From Ceratothoa steindachneri (Eukaryota > Arthropoda > Malacostraca > Isopoda > Cymothoidae): a stretch of 64,000 bases of DNA. Positions 55,476-64,000 of this stretch are shown here, in pieces (positions within the stretch are counted from its first letter, which is position 1; each line of letters opens with the position of its first letter). The notes beneath the pieces were generated by a model. The model did not search any database. It had not been told where the DNA came from and worked only from the letters and a program-made list of their open reading frames with translations. The position numbers and the translations under genes are program-made. The stretch spans positions 69,143,035 through 69,207,034 of the forward strand of contig OZ018321.1 of NCBI GenBank assembly GCA_963969495.1, written 5' to 3'.

Positions 55476-57530
55476 ATACCCACGTCAAAAAGTATTTGTA
55501 ATTTTAATATTTATTTTCATAAAACTTTGTTATTCCCGATAATTATTCCTTATAATGAGCTTTTATTAACTTAGCAATATTTAAATCTTTAAAGTTGTTA
55601 ACACTGATTTATACAGAAGTGTGTGGCAAGATTGCGGAGCGTTAAAATATGAGCGTCATATGCTCGGTTTATTTGTATCTAAGCCAACTTATACTATTTA
55701 TATATATGTATGTATATATACATACACCATTCGGTCATTAATATATACATATATCATCACTCTATAGGTAAACCTATCGAGTTATTCAATCCAAAAGATG
55801 AAATACACTTGAATATAGGTTTTCCAGACAAAGATGAGATAACAGATGAAGATTGTGATAAGTCTGATGAAGAAGGCGAAGGGAAATTGCAGCACTTAGG
55901 AAAAGGCCAATTGAGTGCTGAGTGTTCTTTTCAGATCAAGATGGAGAAGAACTTATGAGGTAAAATGAGAATAATTTGGAATTTTCAGGTAAATCAAGAA
56001 GGAAAATGGTGTTTTTGTAGTAAAGAACAACCACACTTTAGGGTAAACCGTCAGTGGTCACGGCCACCCGTTGTAATTAGCAAGGATTTTGCACAATGTA
56101 ATGAACCTCGAGTGTTTTTTTAGTTTTTTTATGACAAATTGCTTGGTCTGATTTTCGAAGAATCTAACCGTTACGCCTAGCAAAATAATAGAGTGCTAAA
56201 TTTGGGGGAGGGATAAATTGTATGTCTTATTGGGTGGCCTTTTTTTGTCTTGCACCTTACCTCAACCAAACAAAAAACGATATTGGTTGGGTGGAGATCA
56301 TGACCCAAAGTTTATGCCAAGAGTATTAGGGGAGACAGATTTTTAGCCATTTTACACAATATCAAATTCCGTGATAATACTAAAATAGAAGAAAGGGATT
56401 CTAAAGCAAAACTTCAACCAATGTTTGAACACCTTCACAAGAAATTCCTGCTCTGCAGTGAACTTAAAGAACATATGTCAGTCGATAAAAGCATGATACC
56501 TTACTTTGGTCGCCATCATTGCAAGCAGTTTATTCGAAGGAAACTAAATGAATTTGGGTTCAAAATGTTAGCGCTATGCTCGCAGAAAAGCGATTTACAT
56601 GCTTTCGTTTTCTATACAGGGAAAATCGACTTGCAAATTAGACACAAAAGTTGACCTTGGGCTTGGAGGAAACGTAGTAGATGAACTGATAAACTTAACC
56701 TTAGTGCCAGGCGATCCCGGTTTCAAAATATATTTTGATATTTTCTTTACTGGTGTTCCCATGATAGAATATGTAACGGAGAAAGGTATCTTTTCTTTAG
56801 GATTTTGCCGAGAAAATCTAACACAGAAATGCCAGTTGATTAAAAAAGATCAAATAAAGAAGAAGACACGAGGAACGACTGAATTTTCAACCAGTCATGG
56901 CATACTGATCCAAAAGTGGAAGGACAATAAAGATGTCATTCTTGCGACGAATTTTTGTCCGAGTTACATGGGTTCAGCAAAACGCTACCAAAGTGCTATA
57001 AAAAAAGTATGTAGACGTTCCAGAGCCTACAAATTACAAGAAATATAACAAACACATGGGCTATATCGACGTCATGGATGAAAAGATTGGTTTGCATAGT
57101 ATAAAAATGCGCCAAAGAAAGTGTTGGTGGCCGATATTTCGTACATGCTGTCTGCTACGATCATCAACGCACACTCTTATCATTGAAGATCAAGGCAAGA
57201 ATATTTCGTTCCTAGACTTTAATGATAATCTTTGTCAAATATACAAGAAAACATATAAAATTATAAGCCTGCAGGGAAGGAAACTTTCTCAAAATCTTCT
57301 GGACATTGCAAGATATGATGGGGAAAAAACATTGAATCAATTAGTGGGAAATAGGCAAGAGATTCAAACTATGTGAAGTTAAAAGCAAATTTTTAAGCCA
57401 AAAACGTAATGTCGGTTTATGCCATAAATGCTGCAAACAGTAGGATATACCTCTAAGCGGTTAAACCTAGAACTTAATTTTTGTAACTCATTTAAAATGA
57501 ATTTTTTTGTCGCTAAGGCCAAAGGGGTAT
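55476..57530 (+). mobile_element. piggyBac-type transposon flanked by TTAA
   Basis: TTAA lies at 55472-55475 and 57531-57534. Inside, the ends read ATACCCACGTCAAAAAG (left) and, on the opposite strand, ATACCCCTTTGGCC (right), sharing ATACCC as a short terminal repeat. The 2055-bp interior carries a plus-strand transposase pseudogene. TTAA target sites and short C-rich ends are the family signature. Confidence 0.85.
55770..57376 (+). pseudogene. piggyBac-like transposase (PGBD-type) pseudogene
   Basis: The N-terminus is acidic (KDEITDEDCDKSDEEGEG). The core begins near 56300 with LHNIKFRDNTK. The three catalytic Asp blocks are all visible: LKEHMSVDKSMIPYFGRHH (56460 on), then YFDIFFTGVPMIEYV (56730 on), and MGYIDVMDEKIG (57056 on), where typical family members read MGGVDRMDQ. 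CWWPIFRTC follows. Length of the span (about 530 codons) is normal. Stops at 55956 and 56652 and frame changes near 56600 and 57048 break it. The C-terminal Cys-rich domain is not evident. Confidence 0.85.
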
Positions 57531-57534
57531 TTAA

Positions 57535-58740
57535 ATACACATGTTATTCCTTAGTAAATACTGTATGAATTTGAATAAAAATTCATCAAATACATATTTG
57601 TTGTTTTCCAATCTTATGTATAAATTTGACTAAATATTAGTAAAATATTGCCCTTCCGGAATTAATGGGTTATTTTTGGAGACCACGCGATGATTAATTT
57701 TAAGAGCTATATAAATGAGTGTTACATGCATGTACTAATAAATAGTTAATAATGGGAAATTAGAAATTGAGTGGAGAAGAGAAAGTTACAAGTTAGCGTA
57801 AGAGACAATTAAATTGTCTAGGAGACACTGGATATCAAATTGTTAATTTTATACTATCTCATTTTTGTCTTATCCATGGTAGAATAGAATGTTTACACTT
57901 TACAGGTATTTATTTACATATTTATTTTATTCAAGAGTTAGAGTTTCGATAACTTTTATTTTATATAGATCACTTTTATTTACATAACCTATATTATTTT
58001 AAATTATTATCGTTAATTTACTTAGGACATTTTTGTTTATAGTTTCATGTTTACTTAACTTTGGTTAGCTATTCACTTTTGAATTGAACCCTTTTAACTA
58101 TCATCATTTTTCATTACTTTAATTTCGTTATTTATTTTATTTTATTTTAATTACATCTGATTATTATTAAAAACTTCTTAAGTGAACTTATTTTAAACAG
58201 CTTAATACCGTTATTTAGTTGTTTTTTTATCACTTCTCTTTATTTTTTTATTTTTTAATCGCTTTAATTTCGTTCCTGAGTTTATTTTATTTTAAACACA
58301 TCTGGCTATTAATAATAATTTATTTTAATTGAACTTATTTTAAACAGTTTTTTATGTTAAATACTCGTATATCTCGTTATTATTAATTAGTTTGCTAATT
58401 AAATTAATTTTAATCACTTTAATACCGTTATTTATTTCCTCTTCCTTTATTCACCTTTCGTTATTTAATTATTAATCACTGTATTACAAATTTCGTCTTC
58501 TCCCTGGGTTAAAAGTGTTATTTCCCATTTGTTTGTGGCTCTATTAAATATAAAAAGTCAACTTAAATCCCCAAACTTTGCTTCTGTGGCTAAGACATTG
58601 AATTTTTAAATTTTCACATTTAGAAAAATAACATTATTTTGATGCAAATACTAAAAATATATAAAAGGTTTCAAAGGTTATGTTTTTTCCAGTTGTGGTA
58701 TTAACACTAAGTTAAAATTATTTTTAAATTTATACTTATG
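57535..58740. other. Very AT-rich gene-free stretch
   Basis: No gene. Repeated TTTATTTTAAT-like words between about 57940 and 58460 form a loose, low-complexity array without a fixed period. Confidence 0.55.
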
Positions 58741-59331
58741 TCTTCATTTTTTGTTTAGAGGATGGGATAGGGAAGAAAGAGATATGAATTTCGCAATTCC
58801 ACGACTTTGGAGGAAACCAACTGACCACTCAAGCAATTGTTTTTTCTGCCTGGTGAACCCTTCCAAACAGCGAGCAGGCAAAAGTGCACTTGTTATCATG
58901 TATCCAGACCATCAGTCATCTATTGCACCTGTGCCGCACAGTACTGAGCTACCCGTACCCACGCCTCCAAAAAGAGAGCAGCAGTTTTTAGAAAGCAAAA
59001 GCAGTTCAGAAGAGGATGAAGTCATTGATCCAGATTACAAAGGAGCAACTGAGGAGAAAAACCCATACTAACAAAACCAAAAAGATCTCAACGACCTCGT
59101 CAGAGATCTTGATCTCACAAAGTCCAATGCCGTGCTTTTAACTTCAAGACTCAAACAGTGGGATTTATTAGATGATAGTGTGCAAATATCAGGTCAGAGA
59201 AAGCGTCAACAGTGTTTTTCAAGCTTATTTTACACGTCAAGATGAGCTTTGCTTTTGTAACAATGTGACCAATCCGTTTGAGGCAATCGGGATGGCCTGT
59301 CACCCAAACTAGTGGTGCTTCTTCATTGACA

Positions 59332-59641
59332 GCTCGTAGAGGAGCCTCAAAGCACCACGGCTTTATAATGGGAATATGTATTCCCCTTGCTCACTCGGTC
59401 CAGCTCTCAGAGGAATACAGTAGTGTCAAGATCTTGCTAGATGCATTGAAATGTGAAGAGTACGGTTGAAAGGTTATCGGGACTTCAAAACGGTGGCCTT
59501 CTTGATGGGTCTACAAGGCGGCTTCAAAAAGTTTCCTTGTTATCTCTGCCTTTGGATCAATAGCGACACCGTGGTACACTAACATCAGCAGGATTGGCCA
59601 CAACGGACCGAGTTTAGTGTAGAGAGAAACAATGTCGAATG
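59332..59641 (+). repeat. 310-bp tandem duplication, copy 1
   Basis: Identical to 59642-59951 except one base (C in copy 1, T in copy 2 within TTGCYYACTCGG). It lies in the middle of the pseudogene at 58751-60531. Confidence 0.96.
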
Positions 59642-59951
59642 GCTCGTAGAGGAGCCTCAAAGCACCACGGCTTTATAATGGGAATATGTATTCCCCTTGC
59701 TTACTCGGTCCAGCTCTCAGAGGAATACAGTAGTGTCAAGATCTTGCTAGATGCATTGAAATGTGAAGAGTACGGTTGAAAGGTTATCGGGACTTCAAAA
59801 CGGTGGCCTTCTTGATGGGTCTACAAGGCGGCTTCAAAAAGTTTCCTTGTTATCTCTGCCTTTGGATCAATAGCGACACCGTGGTACACTAACATCAGCA
59901 GGATTGGCCACAACGGACCGAGTTTAGTGTAGAGAGAAACAATGTCGAATG
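59642..59951 (+). repeat. 310-bp tandem duplication, copy 2
   Basis: Second copy. The pseudogene's downstream homology continues directly from its end (ETFLDLIKVP...LHLKLGL). Confidence 0.96.
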
Positions 59952-60539
59952 GGAGACTTTCTTGGACCTCATAAAAGTACCATTTCCTTCTCTGCACTTA
60001 AAATTGGGCCTTATAAAACAATTTTTCCGAGCTCTAGATAAAGAGTCTGCAGTTTTGAAGTATCTCCAAGATTTCTTTCCTAAACTTTCTTCGGCAAAGT
60101 TGAAAGCTGGGGTCTTCGTTGGTCCACAAATAAAAAAGATCCTGTAATGCAAAAGGTTTCACGAGAAGCTTACTAGCACGGAAAAAGCAATGTGAAACAG
60201 CTTGGTGGCAATGATTCTGGGCTTCCTAGCTAATCGCGAAGGCAAAAACTATGTAGAGCTTGTTGAGATCCGCGTGAGAAACTAGGGTAAGATGGGTTGC
60301 TGGATGTACCTGAAAGACCATATTCTTGACGCTTATCTTGATAAATCTAAGGAGAACATGGCAGTCCACTGCGAGCAGCATGGCGAGCGCTTTCACCAGG
60401 ATCGATTGGACTTTGAACTCCGCTATCGGGGATCGTATAATAAAAATCTAATGGGAGACTATATTTGGGGGCTCATTCGTGAATGTAAAATACAGTATAA
60501 GCGTACATATCGGAAAACTACACATATCTAATATTTTAA

Positions 60540-61190
60540 TTCTTTCACTTTTGTAATTCTAGAATATATAAATGCTATTTTTGTATCATGTCGTTTTGTT
60601 TCTACTTTCTGCAAATAAAAGACTAAATTCACCGCTTCCTTCGAGAGGGAATAGGTAAATTACATATAAATACAATTATTCTGGACAGAAAAGTAAAGTG
60701 TGAAATAAATAACTATTTTTTCATGTATTATATACATAAGTTAATAGAAAATAACAGTTTCTACCCAAAGACAAAAATCGTCTTACACAGTATAATTTAT
60801 CTTAGTTGTCTATTCACTATTATTATTATCTTTCATCGTTCATTTCTTCAGGGATGACCTTTTTTGCGTCCACTATTGTTTCATATACCGTCACGTACCT
60901 GTTGGGCATGTCAATCAGCCTGATGAGTGCTATGTTGAATAGGCCAAAAATCCTATGCATAACGGTCTGCCAATTCGGTTTTGTTCTCCCCTGATGGTAT
61001 AGAGGATAACCCCCTTGTTGTCATGGGGGAGGGCGGCCCTATGGACCTCTTTGGGCAGCGTTACTCTCATTCTATTTCAGGAATCTCTTCTATTATAAAA
61101 AATTTCTTCTTTGCAGAACTGAGAGTAGCTGGGAAAGGAGCGAATCTTAGAACATTCCCTTAACCTTTCCTCCTTTGCCACGACCAGACA
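60540..61190. other. Unassigned stretch
   Basis: The plus frames 60806-60994 and 60981-61163 (VMGEGGPMDLFGQRYSHSIS) match no family I know. Possible remnant of another repeat. Confidence 0.4.
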
Positions 61191-61199
61191 TGATGATAG

Positions 61200-62160
61200 C
61201 TTGGACTATAAAACAATCTAATATTGTCTACATTTTGGAAGAGCAGAAGGAAGCAGCATAATCTAATATACTCGGAGATCAGAGTAATGATGTGCATAAT
61301 GTGTAACTTCGTCTCTGAATTACGAGTTGAGATGCATTGCCTGATACATGATGCGACACTTGTTGCCTTATTTCGAATTGAAACGCGTTGGCTGGAGAAA
61401 TTTTATTTGTTATCTATTTTAACTCCCAGATCGATTTAGTCTTCTATAATTTGGGTATCTCGGAGATAGTATTTAAATTAAAACTTATTTTGTACGAAGT
61501 GTAAAACGCTGGATTCGGAAGCATTAAGCTTCATGCCAGATTCGTTGCATTATTTAATTGAAATATTCAAGCGAATTCTTAAACAGATTGATTCTTACTT
61601 ATCCTTTATTATATTTCCAAGTTTAGTATCCTCAGTAAATTTTCTTGGCCATTGATTCCAAAACCTAAGATGTTTATGAAAAAACAGAACCATGAAGAAC
61701 TCCACTAGATATCGGCAGCCAGTTGGATGTCATTCCATTCAAAATTACCCTCTGCTTACGATATGTCATCCAATTTTTAATCCAAGGTATCTTTTTTCAT
61801 GGATATGCATATATTTTAGCTTTTGATAAAAGGATATTTAACGGGAGTTTATCAAAATTTTAGAAAACCTAGATATATCACATCGTAACTAGAACCTGAA
61901 TCGATAGCTTTTGGGACATGCTCATAAAATGTGAAAAAACTAGTAATACAAGTCCTCATTTTCCTGAAACCATGTTGATAATTACTAAAGGTTGATCTCT
62001 CACCTAATGATTTCCTAATTTTAAATCAATAATTGGCTCAATTATTTTACATCTAAAAGGAAGTTAAGCTTACTCATGTCTACATTTTTGAAATATGGGG
62101 ATAAGATTGGCCAGTTTCCAATCTCTCCAAATTAAATTTGCCTTCAGAAAGCAATTAACA
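61200..62160 (-). pseudogene. CR1/L2-like LINE reverse transcriptase remnant
   Basis: From 62160 downward the minus strand reads, across frames, RDWKLANLIPIFQK (RT entry), CKIIEPIIDL, then WIKNWMTYRKQRVILNGMTS and PISSGVLHGSVF (palm, before the catalytic box). Then come decayed TWKYNKG, KCFRIQRF (K..KVMHFG region) and DLGVKIDNK (before the thumb). This is the standard CR1/L2 series (DWK.A...PIFKKG, WIKNWL..R.QRV..NG, SSGVPQGSVLGP, EKDLGV). The catalytic YADD region is lost. The C-terminal piece at 55080-55471, same strand, could be its continuation. Confidence 0.75.
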
Positions 62161-62194
62161 CTAAAATGACCAAAATATTGTGTATATATAATAC

Positions 62195-62840
62195 GGCCAA
62201 GGTGTCGATTTCGACATAACCAATATATATTTTTTTTTTTCAAAGTATATTTTTAAAATTTTAGGGTTAAATATCTGATCTAAAAGAGATTGATTATGGG
62301 CACTTAGTCCTATAATAATATCAATGGCGTAGACAGGAATATTGTTTGGGGAAGCCTTTGTATATTATATATAACTTTTGCGAATTGGTGAATAAAGAAT
62401 ATCTAAAAGCTAATATGTGCTTAATCCTCCCTGAATACCTAATATTATTATTTTATGAAAATTAAAAGTCAGAAATATGAATGAAAATTTATTTTTAAAA
62501 TGAGAAAATACTATTTATTTCAGATTGCACTTTTTACATGTAGCGCTGATTGTTCGTGTTTCTTTTTCTGAACACTTCCCGCAGGTCGGTTTTTCGCACA
62601 TTTTACATGTAGTAACAGTGGCATTGTTACACTTTTGACTAGAGCACTTTCTTCTCTTTTTTGGGGGGGAAGAGTGATCTTCAGCCAGCACCCTGCGAAA
62701 TGTTATAAATGCTCCACCCACATCTTATTGCCTCACATTATGTAATGTTCACTGAAATAAAAATTAGGGGAAATAATATGATCTTCTCATTTTGTATTAG
62801 CAAAATATAAATGGTATCGTTTTCGACACCTTGGCCTTCC
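62195..62840 (-). mobile_element. Small inverted-repeat element with cysteine-rich ORF
   Basis: GGCCAAGGTGTCGATTTCGA at 62195 is mirrored at 62836 on the other strand by GGCCAAGGTGTCGAAAACGA: a terminal repeat of about 20 bp with 3 mismatches. Between lies the 68-codon minus frame 62515-62721. No TTAA or TA duplication was found at the edges. Confidence 0.65.
62515..62721 (-). pseudogene. Cysteine-rich tail, possibly piggyBac transposase C-terminus
   Basis: The frame reads PKKRRKCSSQKCNNATVTTC, then KMCEKPTCGKCSEKETRTIS, then ATCKKCN. Four CxxC-like pairs (C-S-S-Q-K-C, C-K-M-C, C-G-K-C, C-K-K-C) with basic flanks resemble the zinc-binding C-terminal domain of piggyBac transposases, where CxxC pairs end the protein. 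The frame ends at a natural stop within the inverted-repeat element, so it could be the only coding part kept by a deletion derivative. No catalytic core is nearby. Confidence 0.45.
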
Positions 62841-64000
62841 GAGGTAAACTTGCATATTCCTATTAAATTATAAAATTGAAAAATTAAAAATTGGCGTTTC
62901 AATAACTTCCGAAGAAAATAATAATTGTCATAGAAGCATAATGAGTTATATGCATTGGTTAGGGCTCAAAAAAGAGATGAAAACATCTGGAACGGCAATA
63001 AAGACGTCCACGCGCCTGACTGAAAACATCCTTCTTGAGTCTACATAAAATTGAGGCCAAGGTCAGTCTCAATCTAGAAGAAGTTCACTTTGGGGTATTC
63101 CTCAATGGTTAGGACTATCTCTGGGTTTTGTTGTACACCAGGAGAAGAGATTTGTCTGACGAGAGATAGTTAAGCTTGTTTCTCAATACAAGTTAACTCA
63201 AACTTTAGTGTGACCACCAAGAACTGGCTAAGCATGAGCTTCTTTTGTCTTCCTGTTGTAGGGTTGTCGGGCACTTCGCCGGACATAGTTGTCTCGATCG
63301 CAAACTTGATCTTTTTTGTTCTTCTGCCGTTATTCGCATATATATTTCGCCACTTCACTGTGGTAGGGGAAGGAGGGCCTGTGGGGGGGGGGGGGTGAGG
63401 ACGGCAGAATTAAGTCTCCTCCTCTAACAGTTTTTCTTAGAGCGTCTTTCACCTAGCACTAAAGGCACCTTCTGGCATTTGGTTGTTGCTCCTCTAATTT
63501 CGCATATGAATTGAAATTAAATACCAACTCTTAGGGAAAATATCGCTGGTCTAACCAATGTTAGTCTCGCCGGGGTCAAAATTTGATGACTAGTGTGTTA
63601 TGTGGTTGGGTAAAGGCATTTCTGGTGATCCTCAAGGCGAGGGAAGAGAGGGGCGCGCGCTTAAGTAATAGGGTTACGCCACCCAAAATACCAGGACGTT
63701 GCGGTTACCGAGCAGGGCATCAGTTTTGAGGGTGCGAAATCGATCTCCCTAAAATTATTATTAGGTAAACTAATTTTTTTATAGTTGATTGTGAACATTT
63801 ATTTCGTTCTCACCATTCCTAGGGAGAATTAGTACTCCAAAATCTGCAGGAAATTTCTGAAAAAGCAGAAGATGAATTCAAAAATGAGAAAATTTTGAGA
63901 ACATATGATGTTAGGAAGGTACAAAGTATTAAGGTACTATGACACATACAAAGTTATGTGTCATACTTTTCCTAGTTAGAGTAGTAGATAAGGGATTAAA
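62841..64000. other. Unassigned stretch
   Basis: No recognised gene. The minus frame 63170-63358 (TTMSGEVPDNPTTGRQKKLM) is protein-like but unplaced. A G-run lies at 63381-63396. Confidence 0.4.

Larger units (their letters stand above)
58751..60531 (+). pseudogene. Pseudogene of an unnamed, repeat-associated arthropod protein
   Basis: The head (58751-59071) reads RDMNFAIPRLWRKPTDHSSN, then CFFCLVNPSKQRAGKSALVI, then a Pro-rich and acidic linker. Next, in shifted frames, come DLNDLVRDLDLTKSNAVLL and SRLKQWDLLDD. After the duplicated middle it resumes at 59962 with PSLHLKLGLIKQFFRALDKE, LSSAKLKAGVFVGPQIKKIL, and EQHGERFHQDRLDFELRYRG near the end (60380-60430). I recall many uncharacterised arthropod proteins with this order (CYFC pair, LHIKLGL, GVFVGPQI, HGERFHQD), often in many genomic copies. 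Function is unknown; a transposon origin is likely but not shown. The start may be an exon boundary (TTTAG at 58755-58759). Several stops show that it is dead. Confidence 0.6.

Noticed and set aside
1..64000. Bacterial features such as operons, Shine-Dalgarno sites, CRISPR or IS elements
   Set aside because: All recognisable content is eukaryotic transposable elements; no bacterial gene or array structure is seen.

Overview
The window reads as a transposon graveyard from an animal genome, most likely an arthropod and possibly a decapod crustacean. No host gene, rRNA, tRNA or CRISPR could be supported. The arthropod hint comes from an interstitial (CCTAA)n tract of telomere type near 18.1 kb, long (TA)n microsatellites, and the mix of Penelope-like, Jockey/I-like, CR1/L2-like, Ty3/gypsy, Tc1/mariner, Tigger, hAT and piggyBac elements. 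The crustacean placement rests on remembered resemblance only and is weak.

Layout. 0.2-0.8 kb: Penelope-like GIY-YIG fragment. 1.9-8.4 kb: one long decayed LINE with RNase H (I/Nimb type), with a duplicated ORF1 domain. 8.5-9.5 kb: Tc1-like transposase. 11.4-15.1 kb: Tigger/pogo element. 17.4-20.4 kb: two hAT remnants and the telomere-like tract. 20.7-21.3 kb: truncated Tc1-like element. 22.3-28.9 kb, minus strand: Ty3/gypsy element with gag-PR-INT-RT-RNaseH order, its integrase split by a nested Tc1/mariner element (25206-26975) with about 230-bp inverted repeats. 28.9-30.1 kb: Penelope-like element whose 5' part is inverted. 30.5-33.4 kb, minus strand: Jockey-like LINE with a nested mariner fragment. 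34.7-40.7 kb: structurally complete LTR retrotransposon with near-identical LTRs and a perfect 5-bp target duplication, but with capsid, integrase and RT core missing. 41.0-42.7 kb, minus strand: gag-PR of a different gypsy lineage. 43.3-44.5 kb: Tc1-like element. 44.8-48.6 kb: an older LTR element related to the one at 34.7 kb. 52.8-54.3 kb: Tc1-like element with long inverted repeats. 55.1-57.5 kb: CR1-like fragment beside a TTAA-flanked piggyBac. 58.7-60.5 kb: pseudogene of an unnamed arthropod repeat protein with a fresh 310-bp duplication. 61.2-62.2 kb: CR1/L2-like RT. 62.2-62.8 kb: small inverted-repeat element with a cysteine-rich ORF.

The most notable thread is three copies of one Ty3/gypsy lineage in which integrase lies upstream of reverse transcriptase (Gmr1-like order). 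All have lost the intact YxDD motif, and two keep only pieces of pol. The copy at 34.7-40.7 kb has LTRs differing by only about 1% outside simple tracts, so it probably moved recently using proteins supplied by another copy. Its LTR carries six tandem units of about 75 bp rich in short palindromes. Other points worth a look are a hammerhead-ribozyme-like core at 34662-34690, the Penelope 5' inversion, and the near-perfect 310-bp duplication.

Most coding remnants are broken by stops and frameshifts. They are given as pseudogenes, with domain calls from motif reading, not from database search.
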